DNA of 64,000 bases from JAWKWH01 sp963669415 (GCA_963669415.2 CAXXPS010000003.1:930001-994000); one strand, 5' to 3'. Numbered from the stretch's first letter, positions 1-9,696 are shown. A program made the numbers and translations. The notes: generated by a model from the sequence alone, not told the origin.

Positions 1-1
1 G

Positions 2-481
2 GTCTGCGAATCCGGTGCAAAATTGGAACAAAAACTGGTCCTGCTGCTCGGTCCGCTGATTGACGTCGCTGATCGTGAGCGCATTTGTTCCCGGGCAGCA
101 AGATTTGACAATATTGAAGTGGTCGACTTCCAGTCCGATCCTTCCCAGTTGCTGGCAAGTGCCGTCGCGGTTGTCGCGATGTGCGGCTACAACACATTTT
201 GCGAAATACTCGAGGCAAAGAAGCCCGTTTTATTTGTTCCGCGCGAAACGCCGCGAAAGGAACAGTTGATCCGTGCATCCAGGGCGGCTGAGTTAAAGGC
301 TGCTGAACTGATGAGGTTTGAAGATGCCGCCGATGCGGCAGAATTTGCAAACAGAATCAATGCCTTGATCGATCGACCTTCACGCCCGCGGTCGCCGGAG
401 TTTGTTTTTGATGGTCTCGAACAACTGGGTGCTCGAGTTTCAGAGCTTGTTGCACAGAAAAACCTGGCTGCTGCGCAATGA
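2..481 (+). CDS. Glycosyltransferase, COG4671-like, C-terminal part (cut by window start)
   Basis: The reading frame is open from base 2 with no start codon before the window edge, so this is the C-terminal portion of a longer protein; a TTG at 23 is an internal codon, not a start. The visible part looks like the sugar-nucleotide-binding half of a GT-B enzyme. The segment VAMCGYNTFCEIL followed by KPVLFVPRETPRKEQLIRA is the pattern I associate with COG4671/GT28-like transferases, where it contacts the nucleotide sugar. The stop overlaps the next gene's ATG by 4 bp (ATGA), so the two are probably translated together. A role in exopolysaccharide or glycan assembly is inferred; donor and acceptor are unknown. 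Confidence 0.75.
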   Translation, partial: VCESGAKLEQKLVLLLGPLIDVADRERICSRAARFDNIEVVDFQSDPSQLLASAVAVVAMCGYNTFCEILEAKKPVLFVPRETPRKEQLIRASRAAELKAAELMRFEDAADAAEFANRINALIDRPSRPRSPEFVFDGLEQLGARVSELVAQKNLAAAQ

Positions 482-1728
482 ATACAATTGCGGTTGTGTT
501 GAAGGGCTATCCCCGCCTTTCCGAGACTTTTATCGCTCAGGAATTGCTCGAACTGGAGCGCGCGGGTTTTCGCCTTCGCCTTTTTTCGATGCGTCATCCA
601 ACCGACCGGAAAACGCATCCGGTAAACGATGAAATCAAGGCACCCGTCAATTATCTGCCGGAGTATCTGTATCAGGAACCGCTGCGTGTATTTCGCTCGT
701 GGCTGCGTGCCCGCAAATTACCCGGATATGGAAAGGCTTTGAAGGTCTGGACTGCCGACCTGCGCCGTGAGTTGACACCGAACCGTGTTCGCCGATTTGG
801 CCAGGCGCTGGTTTTGGCCTGCGAACTGCCGAGCGACGTGGCTCGGCTCTATGGACATTTCATACACACTCCCGGGTCGGTGACGCGGTATACTCATTTG
901 ATGACCGGATTGCCCTGGAGTTGCTCAGCGCATGCGAAGGATATCTGGACCTCTCCGGACTGGGAACTGTCCGAGAAACTCGATTCTGCAAGCTGGACAG
1001 CAACCTGCACAGCGTCCGGTCACCGGCAATTGCAAAATCTGGCCCAAGCCCCGGAAAATGTGCATCTGATCTACCATGGACTTGATTTGAAGCGTTTTCC
1101 CGAACCGGCTGAATACGGTTCTGAGCGGGATGGTAGCGATCTCTCCGACCCGGTGAGGATCGTTACCGTCGGCAGAGCGGTAGAGAAGAAGGGGCTCGAC
1201 ACGTTAGTGGATGCGCTGGCCGCTTTGCCAGGCGATTTGAATTGGAGCTGGACCCACATTGGCGGCGGCACGCTCTCGGACGCGTTGAAGGCCCAAGTGA
1301 AAAGATTGGACCTGTCAGACCGGGTGAAGTTTCTCGGTTCTCAGCCACAAACCAAAGTTATCGACCAATATCGATCGTCCGACATGTTTGTCCTTCCGTG
1401 CCGGATTGCAGCGGATGGGGACCGTGATGGACTGCCCAATGTACTGGTTGAAGCTGCCAGTCAGAAGCTTGCGTGCATTTCGACTCCGATTTCCGGTATC
1501 GTCGAAATGTTTACAGATGAACATAACGGTTTGCTGGTCGAGCCGGACAACGTCACAGCTTTGTCTGCTGCAATCGAACGCCTGGCGCGCAACCCGGCTC
1601 TGAGGCAAAAACTGGGCAATGCCGCAGCCGAACGAGTACGCAATGAGTTTGACGCCCACCAAACCATTCGCAAGCTTACCGATCTATTTCTCGCCGGCGG
1701 TGTCAAACCGGAACTGATCGAGGCTTAG
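478..1728 (+). CDS. Glycosyltransferase family 4
   Basis: A 416-residue GT-B glycosyltransferase. The N-terminus (MNTIAVVLKGYPRLSETFI) is typical of GT4 enzymes that act on lipid-linked or surface glycans. The C-terminal Glycos_transf_1 domain begins around residue 225 with VTVGRAVEKKGLDTLVDAL. It carries the nucleotide-sugar motif DGLPNVLVEAASQ with its conserved glutamate near residue 325. No signal peptide or membrane segment is seen, so it should act on the cytoplasmic face. The start ATG overlaps the stop of the upstream glycosyltransferase by 4 bp, indicating one operon. The acceptor cannot be read from sequence. Confidence 0.88.
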   Translation: MNTIAVVLKGYPRLSETFIAQELLELERAGFRLRLFSMRHPTDRKTHPVNDEIKAPVNYLPEYLYQEPLRVFRSWLRARKLPGYGKALKVWTADLRRELTPNRVRRFGQALVLACELPSDVARLYGHFIHTPGSVTRYTHLMTGLPWSCSAHAKDIWTSPDWELSEKLDSASWTATCTASGHRQLQNLAQAPENVHLIYHGLDLKRFPEPAEYGSERDGSDLSDPVRIVTVGRAVEKKGLDTLVDALAALPGDLNWSWTHIGGGTLSDALKAQVKRLDLSDRVKFLGSQPQTKVIDQYRSSDMFVLPCRIAADGDRDGLPNVLVEAASQKLACISTPISGIVEMFTDEHNGLLVEPDNVTALSAAIERLARNPALRQKLGNAAAERVRNEFDAHQTIRKLTDLFLAGGVKPELIEA

Positions 1729-1812
1729 ATGACCGGCCGGATCATGTTTTATGTGCAACACCTGATGGGAGTTGGGTACGTATTTTGGTCAATGGGTCTG
1801 GGGCGACGTTGA
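1729..1812 (+). pseudogene. 27-codon scar resembling the N-terminus of a COG4671-like glycosyltransferase
   Basis: Directly after the TAG of the previous gene, an ATG opens a frame encoding MTGRIMFYVQHLMGVGY, then about ten unrelated residues, then TGA. The stretch RIMFYVQHLMGVG resembles the first strand and helix of COG4671-type glycosyltransferases (usual form FYVQHLLGIGHL), the same family as the protein cut at the left edge. Resemblance ends abruptly after GVGY. It could be the stump left by a deletion or duplication of such a gene; a leader peptide for the next gene is less likely. The family match is from memory of the motif. Confidence 0.4.
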
Positions 1813-1854
1813 TACCATGACGTGGACAATTTCCGGTTTGTTGGCAGGTCGGAC

Positions 1855-2976
1855 ATGAAACCGAAAATTGCCTTTTATGCGCCGATCAAACCGCCGGACC
1901 ACGAAATTGCTTCGGGTGACAGGGAAATCGCGCGACTGATGGTGCGTGCGCTAGAGGCTAGCGGGTACGAGGTCGAGATTGCTTCGCGATATATCGCCTA
2001 TCAAAAGCGTCCATCGCGCGAACTGTTCGAAGTTCGCAAACAAGGTGCCCAGAAGGAGCTGGACCGGCTTAAATCCGAATGGCGCAAACGCTCCCAGGCC
2101 GATCGCCCTTCCCTCTGGTTTACTTACCATCCCTATTGCAAGGCGCCGGACTGGCTTGGAGCGGCCATGGCTGGGGAATTCAAAATTCCTTATGTGACCG
2201 CCGAAGCCTGCCGCACCCGACAGGGAACCGATGCGGATTGGGAGGAAGCGCGTCACCAGGTTCACGAATCTGTTCACCAGGCCGCCGTCAATTTTTGCCT
2301 TAAACAGTCGGATCTTGCTTATCTGAAAAGCTTCATGGCCGATCAGCGTTCTATCCGGCCACTGGCGCCATTCGTTGATCTTGCCGAACTCGACACGCTA
2401 ACTGCTGAGATAAAGGAACCATCATTCCAAAACAGCGCGCCGATCCTTGTTGCCGCCGGAATGATGCGGCCGGGCACAAAGATCCAATCCTATTTGTGTC
2501 TCGCGGATGCATTATCCCGTATTGCCGGTGAAGCGTGGAACCTCGTGATCATCGGTGACGGTCCTGCCCGCAGCGAAGTTGAAGCGGCATTTTCCTGGGC
2601 CGGTGACGGACGTATTCACTGGACGGGCGCGATTTCGCGTGCGGAGGTTCTTGCGTGGTTCGACAAGGGTGACGTCCTTGCGTGGCCGGGATACCGCGAG
2701 GCAATAGGCATGGTCTTCATGGAAGCCCAATCGCGAGAGTTACCCGTTGTCGCTTTCGACGCTCTTGGCGCGCCCCTGGTTGTCCGGCCGGATCAGACGG
2801 GCCTCCTTACGCCGGAACGGGATATTGACGCCTATGCAGATGCTTTGAAACGCTTGCTGAAAAATGCCGGATTGCGCGCTCAGATGGGGAAAGCCGCGCG
2901 CGCAAACATCGCAGACAACCACGACATTTCGCGGGCGGTCAGAACATTCAAGAATATCCTCGGGCCATTGATTTAG
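1855..2976 (+). CDS. Glycosyltransferase family 4 (second)
   Basis: A 373-residue GT-B protein. The ATG at 1855 (MKPKIAFYAPIKPPDHEIASG) is chosen because the family begins with this beta strand; a GTG at 1822 in the same frame would add eleven residues. The C-terminal domain has GMMRPGTKIQSYLCLADAL near residue 205 and the nucleotide-sugar motif YREAIGMVFMEAQSRELPVVAFD near residue 285, with its conserved glutamate. It is the last gene of the glycosyltransferase run and converges on the ABC importer genes, with 21 bp between stop codons. Substrate unknown; a role in cell-surface glycan assembly is inferred from neighbours. Confidence 0.85.
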   Translation: MKPKIAFYAPIKPPDHEIASGDREIARLMVRALEASGYEVEIASRYIAYQKRPSRELFEVRKQGAQKELDRLKSEWRKRSQADRPSLWFTYHPYCKAPDWLGAAMAGEFKIPYVTAEACRTRQGTDADWEEARHQVHESVHQAAVNFCLKQSDLAYLKSFMADQRSIRPLAPFVDLAELDTLTAEIKEPSFQNSAPILVAAGMMRPGTKIQSYLCLADALSRIAGEAWNLVIIGDGPARSEVEAAFSWAGDGRIHWTGAISRAEVLAWFDKGDVLAWPGYREAIGMVFMEAQSRELPVVAFDALGAPLVVRPDQTGLLTPERDIDAYADALKRLLKNAGLRAQMGKAARANIADNHDISRAVRTFKNILGPLI

Positions 2977-2997
2977 GGCCGGTAACTCTTCACGACC

Positions 2998-4176
2998 TCA
3001 GTGATAGGGATCTGCAGCGTCGCGCAATCCGTCACCGAAGAAGTTGAATGCCAGAATGACGACTATCACCGGAACGACAGGCAGCAGCAGCCACGGATAG
3101 AGCACGACCACGTTGATTGTCTGAGCTTCCTTCAGCAGCACACCCCAACTTGTCACTGGCGGTCTCAGGCCCAGACCCAGGAAGCTGAGCGACGTTTCAC
3201 CCAGGATCATCGTCGGTATGGTGATTGTCGCCGAGGCGATCAAATGGCTCATGAAACCGGGGATCAAATGTCGGGCAATGATCCGCTTTGGGCGGGCGCC
3301 TACGAGTTGGGCGGCAAGGACATAGTCCTCCTCGCGCAGTGAGAACAATTTCGAGCGTACCGCCCGGGCCAGACCGGTCCAATCAAGCAGCCCCAAAATG
3401 ATGGTGATACCAAAATAGATGAGAATAGGACTCCAAGTGACCGGCAAGATGGCGGCCAGCGCCAGCCACAACGGAATACTCGGGATCGATTGAAGCACCT
3501 CGATAACACGCTGCACGACCATGTCGACCCAGCCGCCGTAATAGCCCGCCAGTCCGCCAATAGTGATGCCGAGAACGAAGCTGACCGCAATACCAATAAG
3601 GCCGATCGTCAGCGAAATTCGTGCCCCATAGATAATGCGGGAAAACATGTCGCGACCTAGCCGGTCAGTGCCAAACAGGAATATTCTCCCTTCACCTTCC
3701 GCGCAGAACAAATGCCGGTCGGCTTCAAACAAGCCCCAGAAGTGGTATTTGTCACCCTTGCAGAATAGCTGGATCGCATAACGTCGGCTTTTGTCGATCG
3801 GATATTCCCGTTTGAGGATTTCCATATCGAGCTCCTGCGTCCTGCCGTAGACAAACGGCATGGTCAGCGAGCCTTCGTGGATGATCGAAATGCCCTGCGG
3901 AGGCGCATAGATATGATTGGGATGCCGGTGCGACAGGTCGTAGGGCGCGATGAACTCGGCAAAAGCGATCAGAATGTAGAAGATCAACAATAATATGCCT
4001 GACCAATAGGCGAGCCGGTGGTTCTTGAATTTCCACCACATGAGTTTGCGCTGTGACGCTTCGTAGTAGGCTTCAAGCTCGGGTGTCAGCTTTTCAACAG
4101 CGTGCGGGTTGAAGTCCGCCTTGGATACAAAGTGGACAAGACGTTCACCATTTGGCGGAAGCGGAGAGTTGGTCAT
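2998..4176 (-). CDS. Peptide/nickel-type ABC transporter permease, DppC/YejE-like
   Basis: A 392-residue inner-membrane permease. After a cytoplasmic N-tail comes one membrane span (about residues 58-78). Then follows an unusually long, non-membrane stretch of roughly 100 residues containing GTDRLGRDMFSRIIYGARISL, and then five more spans. The cytoplasmic coupling loop EEDYVLAAQLVGARPKRIIARHLIPG (around 290-315) is the EAA motif that docks to the ATPase. The long loop after the first helix is typical of the YejE group. Its start overlaps the upstream permease's stop by 4 bp. It is the last gene of the importer operon. Confidence 0.9.
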   Translation of the reverse strand: MTNSPLPPNGERLVHFVSKADFNPHAVEKLTPELEAYYEASQRKLMWWKFKNHRLAYWSGILLLIFYILIAFAEFIAPYDLSHRHPNHIYAPPQGISIIHEGSLTMPFVYGRTQELDMEILKREYPIDKSRRYAIQLFCKGDKYHFWGLFEADRHLFCAEGEGRIFLFGTDRLGRDMFSRIIYGARISLTIGLIGIAVSFVLGITIGGLAGYYGGWVDMVVQRVIEVLQSIPSIPLWLALAAILPVTWSPILIYFGITIILGLLDWTGLARAVRSKLFSLREEDYVLAAQLVGARPKRIIARHLIPGFMSHLIASATITIPTMILGETSLSFLGLGLRPPVTSWGVLLKEAQTINVVVLYPWLLLPVVPVIVVILAFNFFGDGLRDAADPYH

Positions 4177-5171
4177 TTGCTCTCCCTTCCCTGCAGCCGA
4201 ATGCGCGGATCCAATATGGCCAACGCAATATCGGAGATCAGAACCCCGATTACGGTCAACAAAGCCAGGAACATCAGGAACGAACCGGCCAGATACATAT
4301 CCTGGCTCTGCAATGCTGAAATGAGCAACGGACCGGTGGTCTCCAGAGACAACACGATTGCCACCACCTCCGCACCCGATACGACGGCTGGCAGAATATT
4401 GCCGATGTCTGCGATGAAGAAGTTCAGCGACATGCGGAACGGATATTTCAGTATGGTCTTCATCGGACCCACGCCCTTGGCGCGTGCAGTGACAACATAT
4501 TGTTTTTGCAGTTCATCCATCAGGTTGGCGCGGATGCGCCGCATCATCGCAGCCGTACCCGATGTCCCGATGACAATGACCGGAATGATCATGTGCTCAA
4601 GGATCGAACCGATCTTCGCGAGGGTCATGGGCTTGTCGATATATTCCGGATCCATCATTCCGCCGATGGACACGCCAAACCAGACATTGGCGAAATACAT
4701 CATCACCAGCGCCAGAAGGAAGTTTGGCACTGCGATGCCCAGCATGCCGACGAATGTGAACCCGTAATCACCCCAGCTGTACTGGTGGGTGGCCGAATAA
4801 ATGCCGATTGGAAAGGCGACAAGCCAGGTAAATATGATGGTGGCAAATGACAGAAGGATGGTCAGAAAGAGCCTGTTTCCGATCAGATCGGACACGGGTC
4901 GCTCATACTCGAACGAATAGCCGAAATCGCCAACGAACATCCCGCTGACCCAGCCGAGATATCGCTGCCAGAGCGGCTTGTCGAAACCGTATTCCTGTCT
5001 CAGAAACTCGATCTTGTTGGGATCGACCGTTTCACCGGACGCCTGCAGTTCTGCGACATAACTTTCGAAATAGTCGCCCGGCGGCAGTTCAATGATCGCG
5101 AAGATCAGCATGCTGGCAATCACCAGCGTCGGTATCATTGCCAGAAATCTCAGCGAAATGTAACGGAGCAC
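4173..5171 (-). CDS. Peptide/nickel-type ABC transporter permease, DppB/YejB-like
   Basis: A 332-residue permease with a first span at residues 8-28, a periplasmic segment of about 70 residues, and five further spans. The coupling loop QKQYVVTARAKGVGPMKTILKYPFR (around 217-242) matches the BPD_transp_1 EAA loop. Length and topology fit the DppB subfamily. Six bases separate it from the binding-protein gene upstream, and it overlaps the DppC-like gene by 4 bp, so the two permeases should form the heterodimeric channel. The substrate is likely a peptide or a similar oligomeric solute, inferred from family. Confidence 0.92.
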   Translation of the reverse strand: MLRYISLRFLAMIPTLVIASMLIFAIIELPPGDYFESYVAELQASGETVDPNKIEFLRQEYGFDKPLWQRYLGWVSGMFVGDFGYSFEYERPVSDLIGNRLFLTILLSFATIIFTWLVAFPIGIYSATHQYSWGDYGFTFVGMLGIAVPNFLLALVMMYFANVWFGVSIGGMMDPEYIDKPMTLAKIGSILEHMIIPVIVIGTSGTAAMMRRIRANLMDELQKQYVVTARAKGVGPMKTILKYPFRMSLNFFIADIGNILPAVVSGAEVVAIVLSLETTGPLLISALQSQDMYLAGSFLMFLALLTVIGVLISDIALAILDPRIRLQGRESK

Positions 5172-5177
5172 GGCGGA

Positions 5178-7091
5178 TTACTCGTCGAGCCAGAACGTAT
5201 CCGGCTTATAGACGCCGAAAAACGCGGTTGGCGCCCAGGAATAAAGCCCTTTTTCCGGAATATTGCGCAGTTTGCGATTGATCACCACCGGCTGGATTGT
5301 TTCTCCGGCGATGCCAATTGAAAAGACCTGATCGGCATAGAGACCGAGCATCTCGTTCCAGATGCGCTCCCGTTCCACGTCGCTGCGCGAACTTCTCCAT
5401 TCCATATAAAGCTCGTACATGCGTGTGGCTTCCGGCAAGTCGGGTTTCTCGCCGGCCTTTCCGCCGGTCTCAACGAATTGGCCCCATACCGGCCAGTTAG
5501 CTTGGGCTGCAGAAACCGGAGCAAGTTCCTCGGGGTTCATATCCGGGCTGGCCAGACCTACATTCAAACCAAATGAAATGGTCATCAGCGTTTCGCCGGT
5601 CAAAAACCGTCTGCGCAGAATGTCGCGCTGCAGTGCACGTGTGTGCAGTTTCAATCCGATATCTTCCAGGTGATATCCGATCAATTCGAGAGCATCAGTC
5701 TCTTCTGTGCTCTCGCCCGCACTTTCGACAATGATTTCGGCCCGCCGGCCATCCGGTAATAATCGGATACCGTGATCGTCACGCTTTTTAAGACCGATGT
5801 CGTCGAGCAATTGATTGGCGAGTGCCGGATCGTACTGTGTCCATGCAGTATCTCGTTCCCGCTGATATAATTTGGAAACCGATAACGCCGTGTTTCCGCC
5901 CGGCTTGGCCAGCCCGAAATAGAGTTGCTGGTTGATTTCGTGACGATCAATACCAATCGAGAGCGCGCGGCGGAAGTCGGCATTTTGAACAATTTCGCGC
6001 CATACCGAATCAGCGACATTCAGATTGGGATAGAGTGCGATCTGCGAACTCACACCGTTGCGCCAAAGCCTGACGTTGAAATCCTGTTGCTTCTCGGCCT
6101 GTTTGAGGAATGTGTAATTGTCGAAGCGGATATAGCGGGCCTGCAGGTCGGTTTCCCCGGCGCCCGCCTTTGCCGGAATGATATCGGTCGAACCCATATC
6201 GAGCACGACTTCGTCGATGTAGGGCAGCTGGCGCCCTTCAGTATCAGTCCGGTGATAATAAGGATTGCGTTCAAAAACGAAGCGCTTTGAAGGCCCCGGC
6301 GTCATGTTTCGCCATGGATCCAGTGTTGGCAGATCCGGGTTCTCCGGCCGATACTGGCGGGCCAATCTGGTGTGCAATGCCGCCCAGTTTCTGGATTTCT
6401 GCTCCTCTGCCAGTTTCTGGAGTTCGGCTTCGTCCGTATATCGTGCATGAAATTTCTTCAGATAGTGCGCCGGCATGTAGATATACAAAGGCCTGGAGCC
6501 GCAAAGGGACAGGGGAAACAACGGATTTGGCGCATGCCATTCGTAGCGGACAGTCAGTTCGTCAACTATCTCAAATTTTGGCGGCTTCCCATCGACCAGC
6601 ATTGCCTGCGGAGGTCCACCGCCAGACAATTTCTTGTTGTTGATAACATCTTCCCACCAGTAGCGGAAATCCTCGGCGGTGAAAGGATGTCCGTCCGACC
6701 AGCGATGTCCCTCCCTGATCTTCAGCGTGAATATCCTCCCATCCTCGACTTCAAACCGCTCGAGAATATCCTCCTCCAATCCCAGTTCCTCATTGAAGCC
6801 GACAAGCCGTGAATAGGCGTAAACCGTCATCATGCGGATATCTTTCGCCTTGCCCATAAGCATCCGCAGCCGACCGCCGTATCGTCCGGGCTCCTTGTCT
6901 ATTGCCGCAAAGTCGATGATTTTCGGAACCGCGGGTAACCGCTCCGTCATTGGAGGCAGTTCACCGGAGGAGACCTTATCCGCAAATATCGGAGGTTCGG
7001 CATCAAGCGTGACAGCCCAAACCGGATTGGCGGTCAGAGCAGTGGCGACCACCAACAATGCAGTTCCGAATACCGATGACAACAGCTTCAT
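5178..7091 (-). CDS. ABC transporter substrate-binding protein, family 5
   Basis: A 637-residue periplasmic binding protein with a classical signal peptide (MKLLSSVFGTALLVVATAL, cleavage probably after VWA near residue 26) and no lipobox cysteine. The family 5 (SBP_bac_5) body is recognisable by FTLKIREGHRWSDGHPFTAEDFRYWWEDV and, later, FRRALSIGIDRHEINQQLYFG. At 637 residues it is longer than DppA or OppA (about 535) and matches the larger YejA-like group, which agrees with the YejE-like permease. The start overlaps the ATPase gene's stop by 4 bp. Ligand not determinable; oligopeptides are the usual guess. Confidence 0.9.
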   Translation of the reverse strand: MKLLSSVFGTALLVVATALTANPVWAVTLDAEPPIFADKVSSGELPPMTERLPAVPKIIDFAAIDKEPGRYGGRLRMLMGKAKDIRMMTVYAYSRLVGFNEELGLEEDILERFEVEDGRIFTLKIREGHRWSDGHPFTAEDFRYWWEDVINNKKLSGGGPPQAMLVDGKPPKFEIVDELTVRYEWHAPNPLFPLSLCGSRPLYIYMPAHYLKKFHARYTDEAELQKLAEEQKSRNWAALHTRLARQYRPENPDLPTLDPWRNMTPGPSKRFVFERNPYYHRTDTEGRQLPYIDEVVLDMGSTDIIPAKAGAGETDLQARYIRFDNYTFLKQAEKQQDFNVRLWRNGVSSQIALYPNLNVADSVWREIVQNADFRRALSIGIDRHEINQQLYFGLAKPGGNTALSVSKLYQRERDTAWTQYDPALANQLLDDIGLKKRDDHGIRLLPDGRRAEIIVESAGESTEETDALELIGYHLEDIGLKLHTRALQRDILRRRFLTGETLMTISFGLNVGLASPDMNPEELAPVSAAQANWPVWGQFVETGGKAGEKPDLPEATRMYELYMEWRSSRSDVERERIWNEMLGLYADQVFSIGIAGETIQPVVINRKLRNIPEKGLYSWAPTAFFGVYKPDTFWLDE

Positions 7092-8983
7092 GCTGCCCTC
7101 CTGCCTGCATTTGCGCCCTTCTTGCGGAGCACATAATGGTCTTCGCTGATTGGCTTCAATACCGTTTCCGTGTCAAGCGGATCGATCCGGAATTCGGCCT
7201 GCCAGCTATCCTCTTCGTTTTCCTCCATTGATCGCAGCGTGTCCAGATCGAGTTTGCGATCGAGCTCGATGGTCGGAATGGCCGAGATGAGGCGTTGAGT
7301 GTACGGATGCACAGGATTGTCGAACAGCACAGACGGAGGCGCGATTTCCACAATACGGCCGGCATACATGACCGCGACCCTGTCGGCGACGTAATTCACC
7401 ACCGCCAGATTGTGCGAGATGAATATTGAGGTAAGCCCCAATTCCTTACGCAACCGGGTCAGCAAGTTGAGAATTTGTGCTTGAACGGAAACATCCAGTG
7501 CCGAAACGGGTTCGTCGCAAACGAGCAGGTCCGGCTCAACCGCCAGCGCGCGGGCAATGCCAATGCGCTGGCGTTGACCACCGGAAAACGAATGCGGATA
7601 GCGGTTCATCGCGGTTTTGGGCAAACCGACCATACGAAGCAGTTCGCTTGCCCATTTTCTACGCCACTGGCGATCGCCGATATCGTGAATTTCCATCGGT
7701 TCACGTAGCGTGTTCAGTATAGTCGATCGCGGGCTCAGCGAAGAAAACGGATCCTGGAACACCATCTGAATTCGCGTCCGAAACCTCTCCAGTTCCTTGC
7801 CGCGCAGCCTGCCGATGTCTATTGGTCCCGACCCATTGTCGAACGTGATGTCGCCGTGATCTGCCGTGATCGCGCGGCAAATAAGCTTGCTGAGTGATGA
7901 CTTGCCACATCCACTCTCGCCAACGAGACCAAAGCATTCTCCCCGTACAAGATCGAAGCTGACATTGTTGACCGCACGAACGCCTGCTGATCCTCCTCCA
8001 AACGGTCCTCCACCCTTTTTCGAATGATAGGTTTTTGTCAGGTTTCGAGCTGACAGCAACGGCGGTGCGTCTGCACCTGGCAGTTCACGTCTGATCATTG
8101 AGGCCGGAAGCTCTTCGTCAATCTCCCTCAATGCCCGCAATTTTTCGCCGGGCTCCATCTTCAATCTGGGGACTGCCGCAAGCAGGGCTTGCAGATATTC
8201 GTGCTGGGGATTGGTGAATATTTCCTCGACCGTTCCCGCTTCCATGATCTCGCCGTGGTAAATCACCACGACCTCGTCTGCCATGTTGGCGACGACACCT
8301 AGATCATGCGTAATCAGTAACAGCGACATTCCCAGTTTCTTCTGCAGGTCCTTTAGAACCGCGAGAACCTGGGCCTGAATTGTCACATCGAGTGCGGTTG
8401 TGGGTTCGTCGGCAATCAAGAGCGCCGGATGGCAAATCAGCGCCATCGCGATCATTGCCCGTTGCCGCAATCCTCCGGATAGTTCCATCGGGTACATGTC
8501 GTAGGCGCGATGCGGGTCCGGAAAACCGACCAGGCGCAACATTTGCTCAGTCATGTTTCGTGCTTCGCGCTGCGCCGTATCGCGGTGCAGCAGAAGCGCT
8601 TCTTCGATCTGGTTGCCAATCGTATGAACCGGCGACAACGATGTCATCGGCTCCTGAAATATGATCGATATGCGACCGCCGCGAAGAGACAGTAGCTCTT
8701 TGCCGTTGCGGTCAAGCTTGGCGATGTCAATCGGCGGATCATCATTCATCGGATCGTCAAAATCGATTGATCCGCCGGAAATGCGGGCAACCTTGGGCAA
8801 TATTCCCATGATCGATTGGGCGATGATTGATTTGCCCGAACCTGACTCACCGACAAGGCACACGGTCTTCCCACTGGGAACACGAAAACTGGCGCCTTTG
8901 ACCACATCAATTTCGGTGTTGCTCACAGCAATCGAGACGCGAAGGTCCTTGATTCGCAACATGTCTTTTGCTGTTTCGGCCAT
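7088..8983 (-). CDS. ABC transporter ATP-binding protein, fused DppD-DppF type
   Basis: Two complete ABC ATPase modules in one chain of about 631 residues. Module 1 has Walker A GESGSGKS (near residue 50), signature LSGGLRQR and Walker B LLIADEPTTALD. Module 2 has Walker A GESGCGKS (near 355), signature FSGGQRQR and Walker B LLVCDEPVSALD. Each is followed by an oligopeptide-transporter tail (HEYLQALLAAVPRL and HPYTQRLISAIPTIE). The ATG at 8983 is preferred; a GTG at 8989 would add two residues. No strong ribosome-binding site is visible for either. It is the first gene of the importer operon, and the fusion removes the need for two separate ATPase genes. Confidence 0.92.
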   Translation of the reverse strand: MAETAKDMLRIKDLRVSIAVSNTEIDVVKGASFRVPSGKTVCLVGESGSGKSIIAQSIMGILPKVARISGGSIDFDDPMNDDPPIDIAKLDRNGKELLSLRGGRISIIFQEPMTSLSPVHTIGNQIEEALLLHRDTAQREARNMTEQMLRLVGFPDPHRAYDMYPMELSGGLRQRAMIAMALICHPALLIADEPTTALDVTIQAQVLAVLKDLQKKLGMSLLLITHDLGVVANMADEVVVIYHGEIMEAGTVEEIFTNPQHEYLQALLAAVPRLKMEPGEKLRALREIDEELPASMIRRELPGADAPPLLSARNLTKTYHSKKGGGPFGGGSAGVRAVNNVSFDLVRGECFGLVGESGCGKSSLSKLICRAITADHGDITFDNGSGPIDIGRLRGKELERFRTRIQMVFQDPFSSLSPRSTILNTLREPMEIHDIGDRQWRRKWASELLRMVGLPKTAMNRYPHSFSGGQRQRIGIARALAVEPDLLVCDEPVSALDVSVQAQILNLLTRLRKELGLTSIFISHNLAVVNYVADRVAVMYAGRIVEIAPPSVLFDNPVHPYTQRLISAIPTIELDRKLDLDTLRSMEENEEDSWQAEFRIDPLDTETVLKPISEDHYVLRKKGANAGRRAA

Positions 8984-9084
8984 CGCCACACAAAAAACGG
9001 TTTTTCAGGTGGTGGCAAGCGCCAAATTCACGAATTGCCAGGGTATCGCCGATCGTTCAATCAAATCATCGTGGGTAGGACTTT

Positions 9085-9696
9085 TTAGATTTTCGCAAGC
9101 GTCCCGTTGTGAAACTTCCAAATGTCGTTATGCGCTGGTTTCAAGGCCATTGCTTGCTCGACTTCCAAACCACCGGCGACGACCGCGGCCACTTTGATAA
9201 CGCCATAATGCGTAACCGCCAAAACGGGTTGATCGAGCTTCTGAAACCATTGCCTGACCGGAGCGACCAGGTCCTGAAATGATTGCCCTCCAGACGAAGC
9301 AAAATTCCAACGATTGGCTTTTCGCCGCTTGCGTTCACGCGGAAAGTGCTGCTTGACTTCCAAACTGGTCAATCCTTCCCATCGCCCGAAGCGCATTTCG
9401 GTCAGTTCATCGGCAATCTGGCTGTTGTCAAAGGACTTTTCGAGTTGATCGGCGAGGAGTCCCGTCGTCATCGTTGCGCGCTTCAGTGGTGATGAACGCA
9501 ATGACAGTGCTGATAATATTTCCGGATCCAGTATATGTTTCAATCGGGCCGCAAGTTCGAGTGCCTGGTCTATACCTGCCGCATTGAGCGGTTCGTCTAG
9601 CCCACCCTGAAACCGGCCCTGTGCATTCAGTGCGGTCTCGCCGTGGCGGACCAGAAATACGGCATGAGGTGTTCGGACCAGATCAGGCTTTGCCAT
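9085..9696 (-). CDS. Histidine phosphatase family protein
   Basis: About 203 residues from the ATG at 9696 (MAKPDLVRTPHAVFLVRHGETALN). The RHGET motif near residue 18 carries the phosphoryl-accepting histidine. A second conserved histidine lies in LAVTHYGVIKVAAV near residue 163, and RFGRWEGLTSLEV is the usual substrate-loop region. The family covers phosphoglycerate mutases, alpha-ribazole phosphatases and other sugar-phosphate phosphatases. The start lies inside the 3' end of the epimerase gene (14 bp overlap), implying translational coupling. Coupling to UDP-glucuronate epimerase suggests a sugar-phosphate or nucleotide substrate, but that is inference. Confidence 0.8.
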   Translation of the reverse strand: MAKPDLVRTPHAVFLVRHGETALNAQGRFQGGLDEPLNAAGIDQALELAARLKHILDPEILSALSLRSSPLKRATMTTGLLADQLEKSFDNSQIADELTEMRFGRWEGLTSLEVKQHFPRERKRRKANRWNFASSGGQSFQDLVAPVRQWFQKLDQPVLAVTHYGVIKVAAVVAGGLEVEQAMALKPAHNDIWKFHNGTLAKI

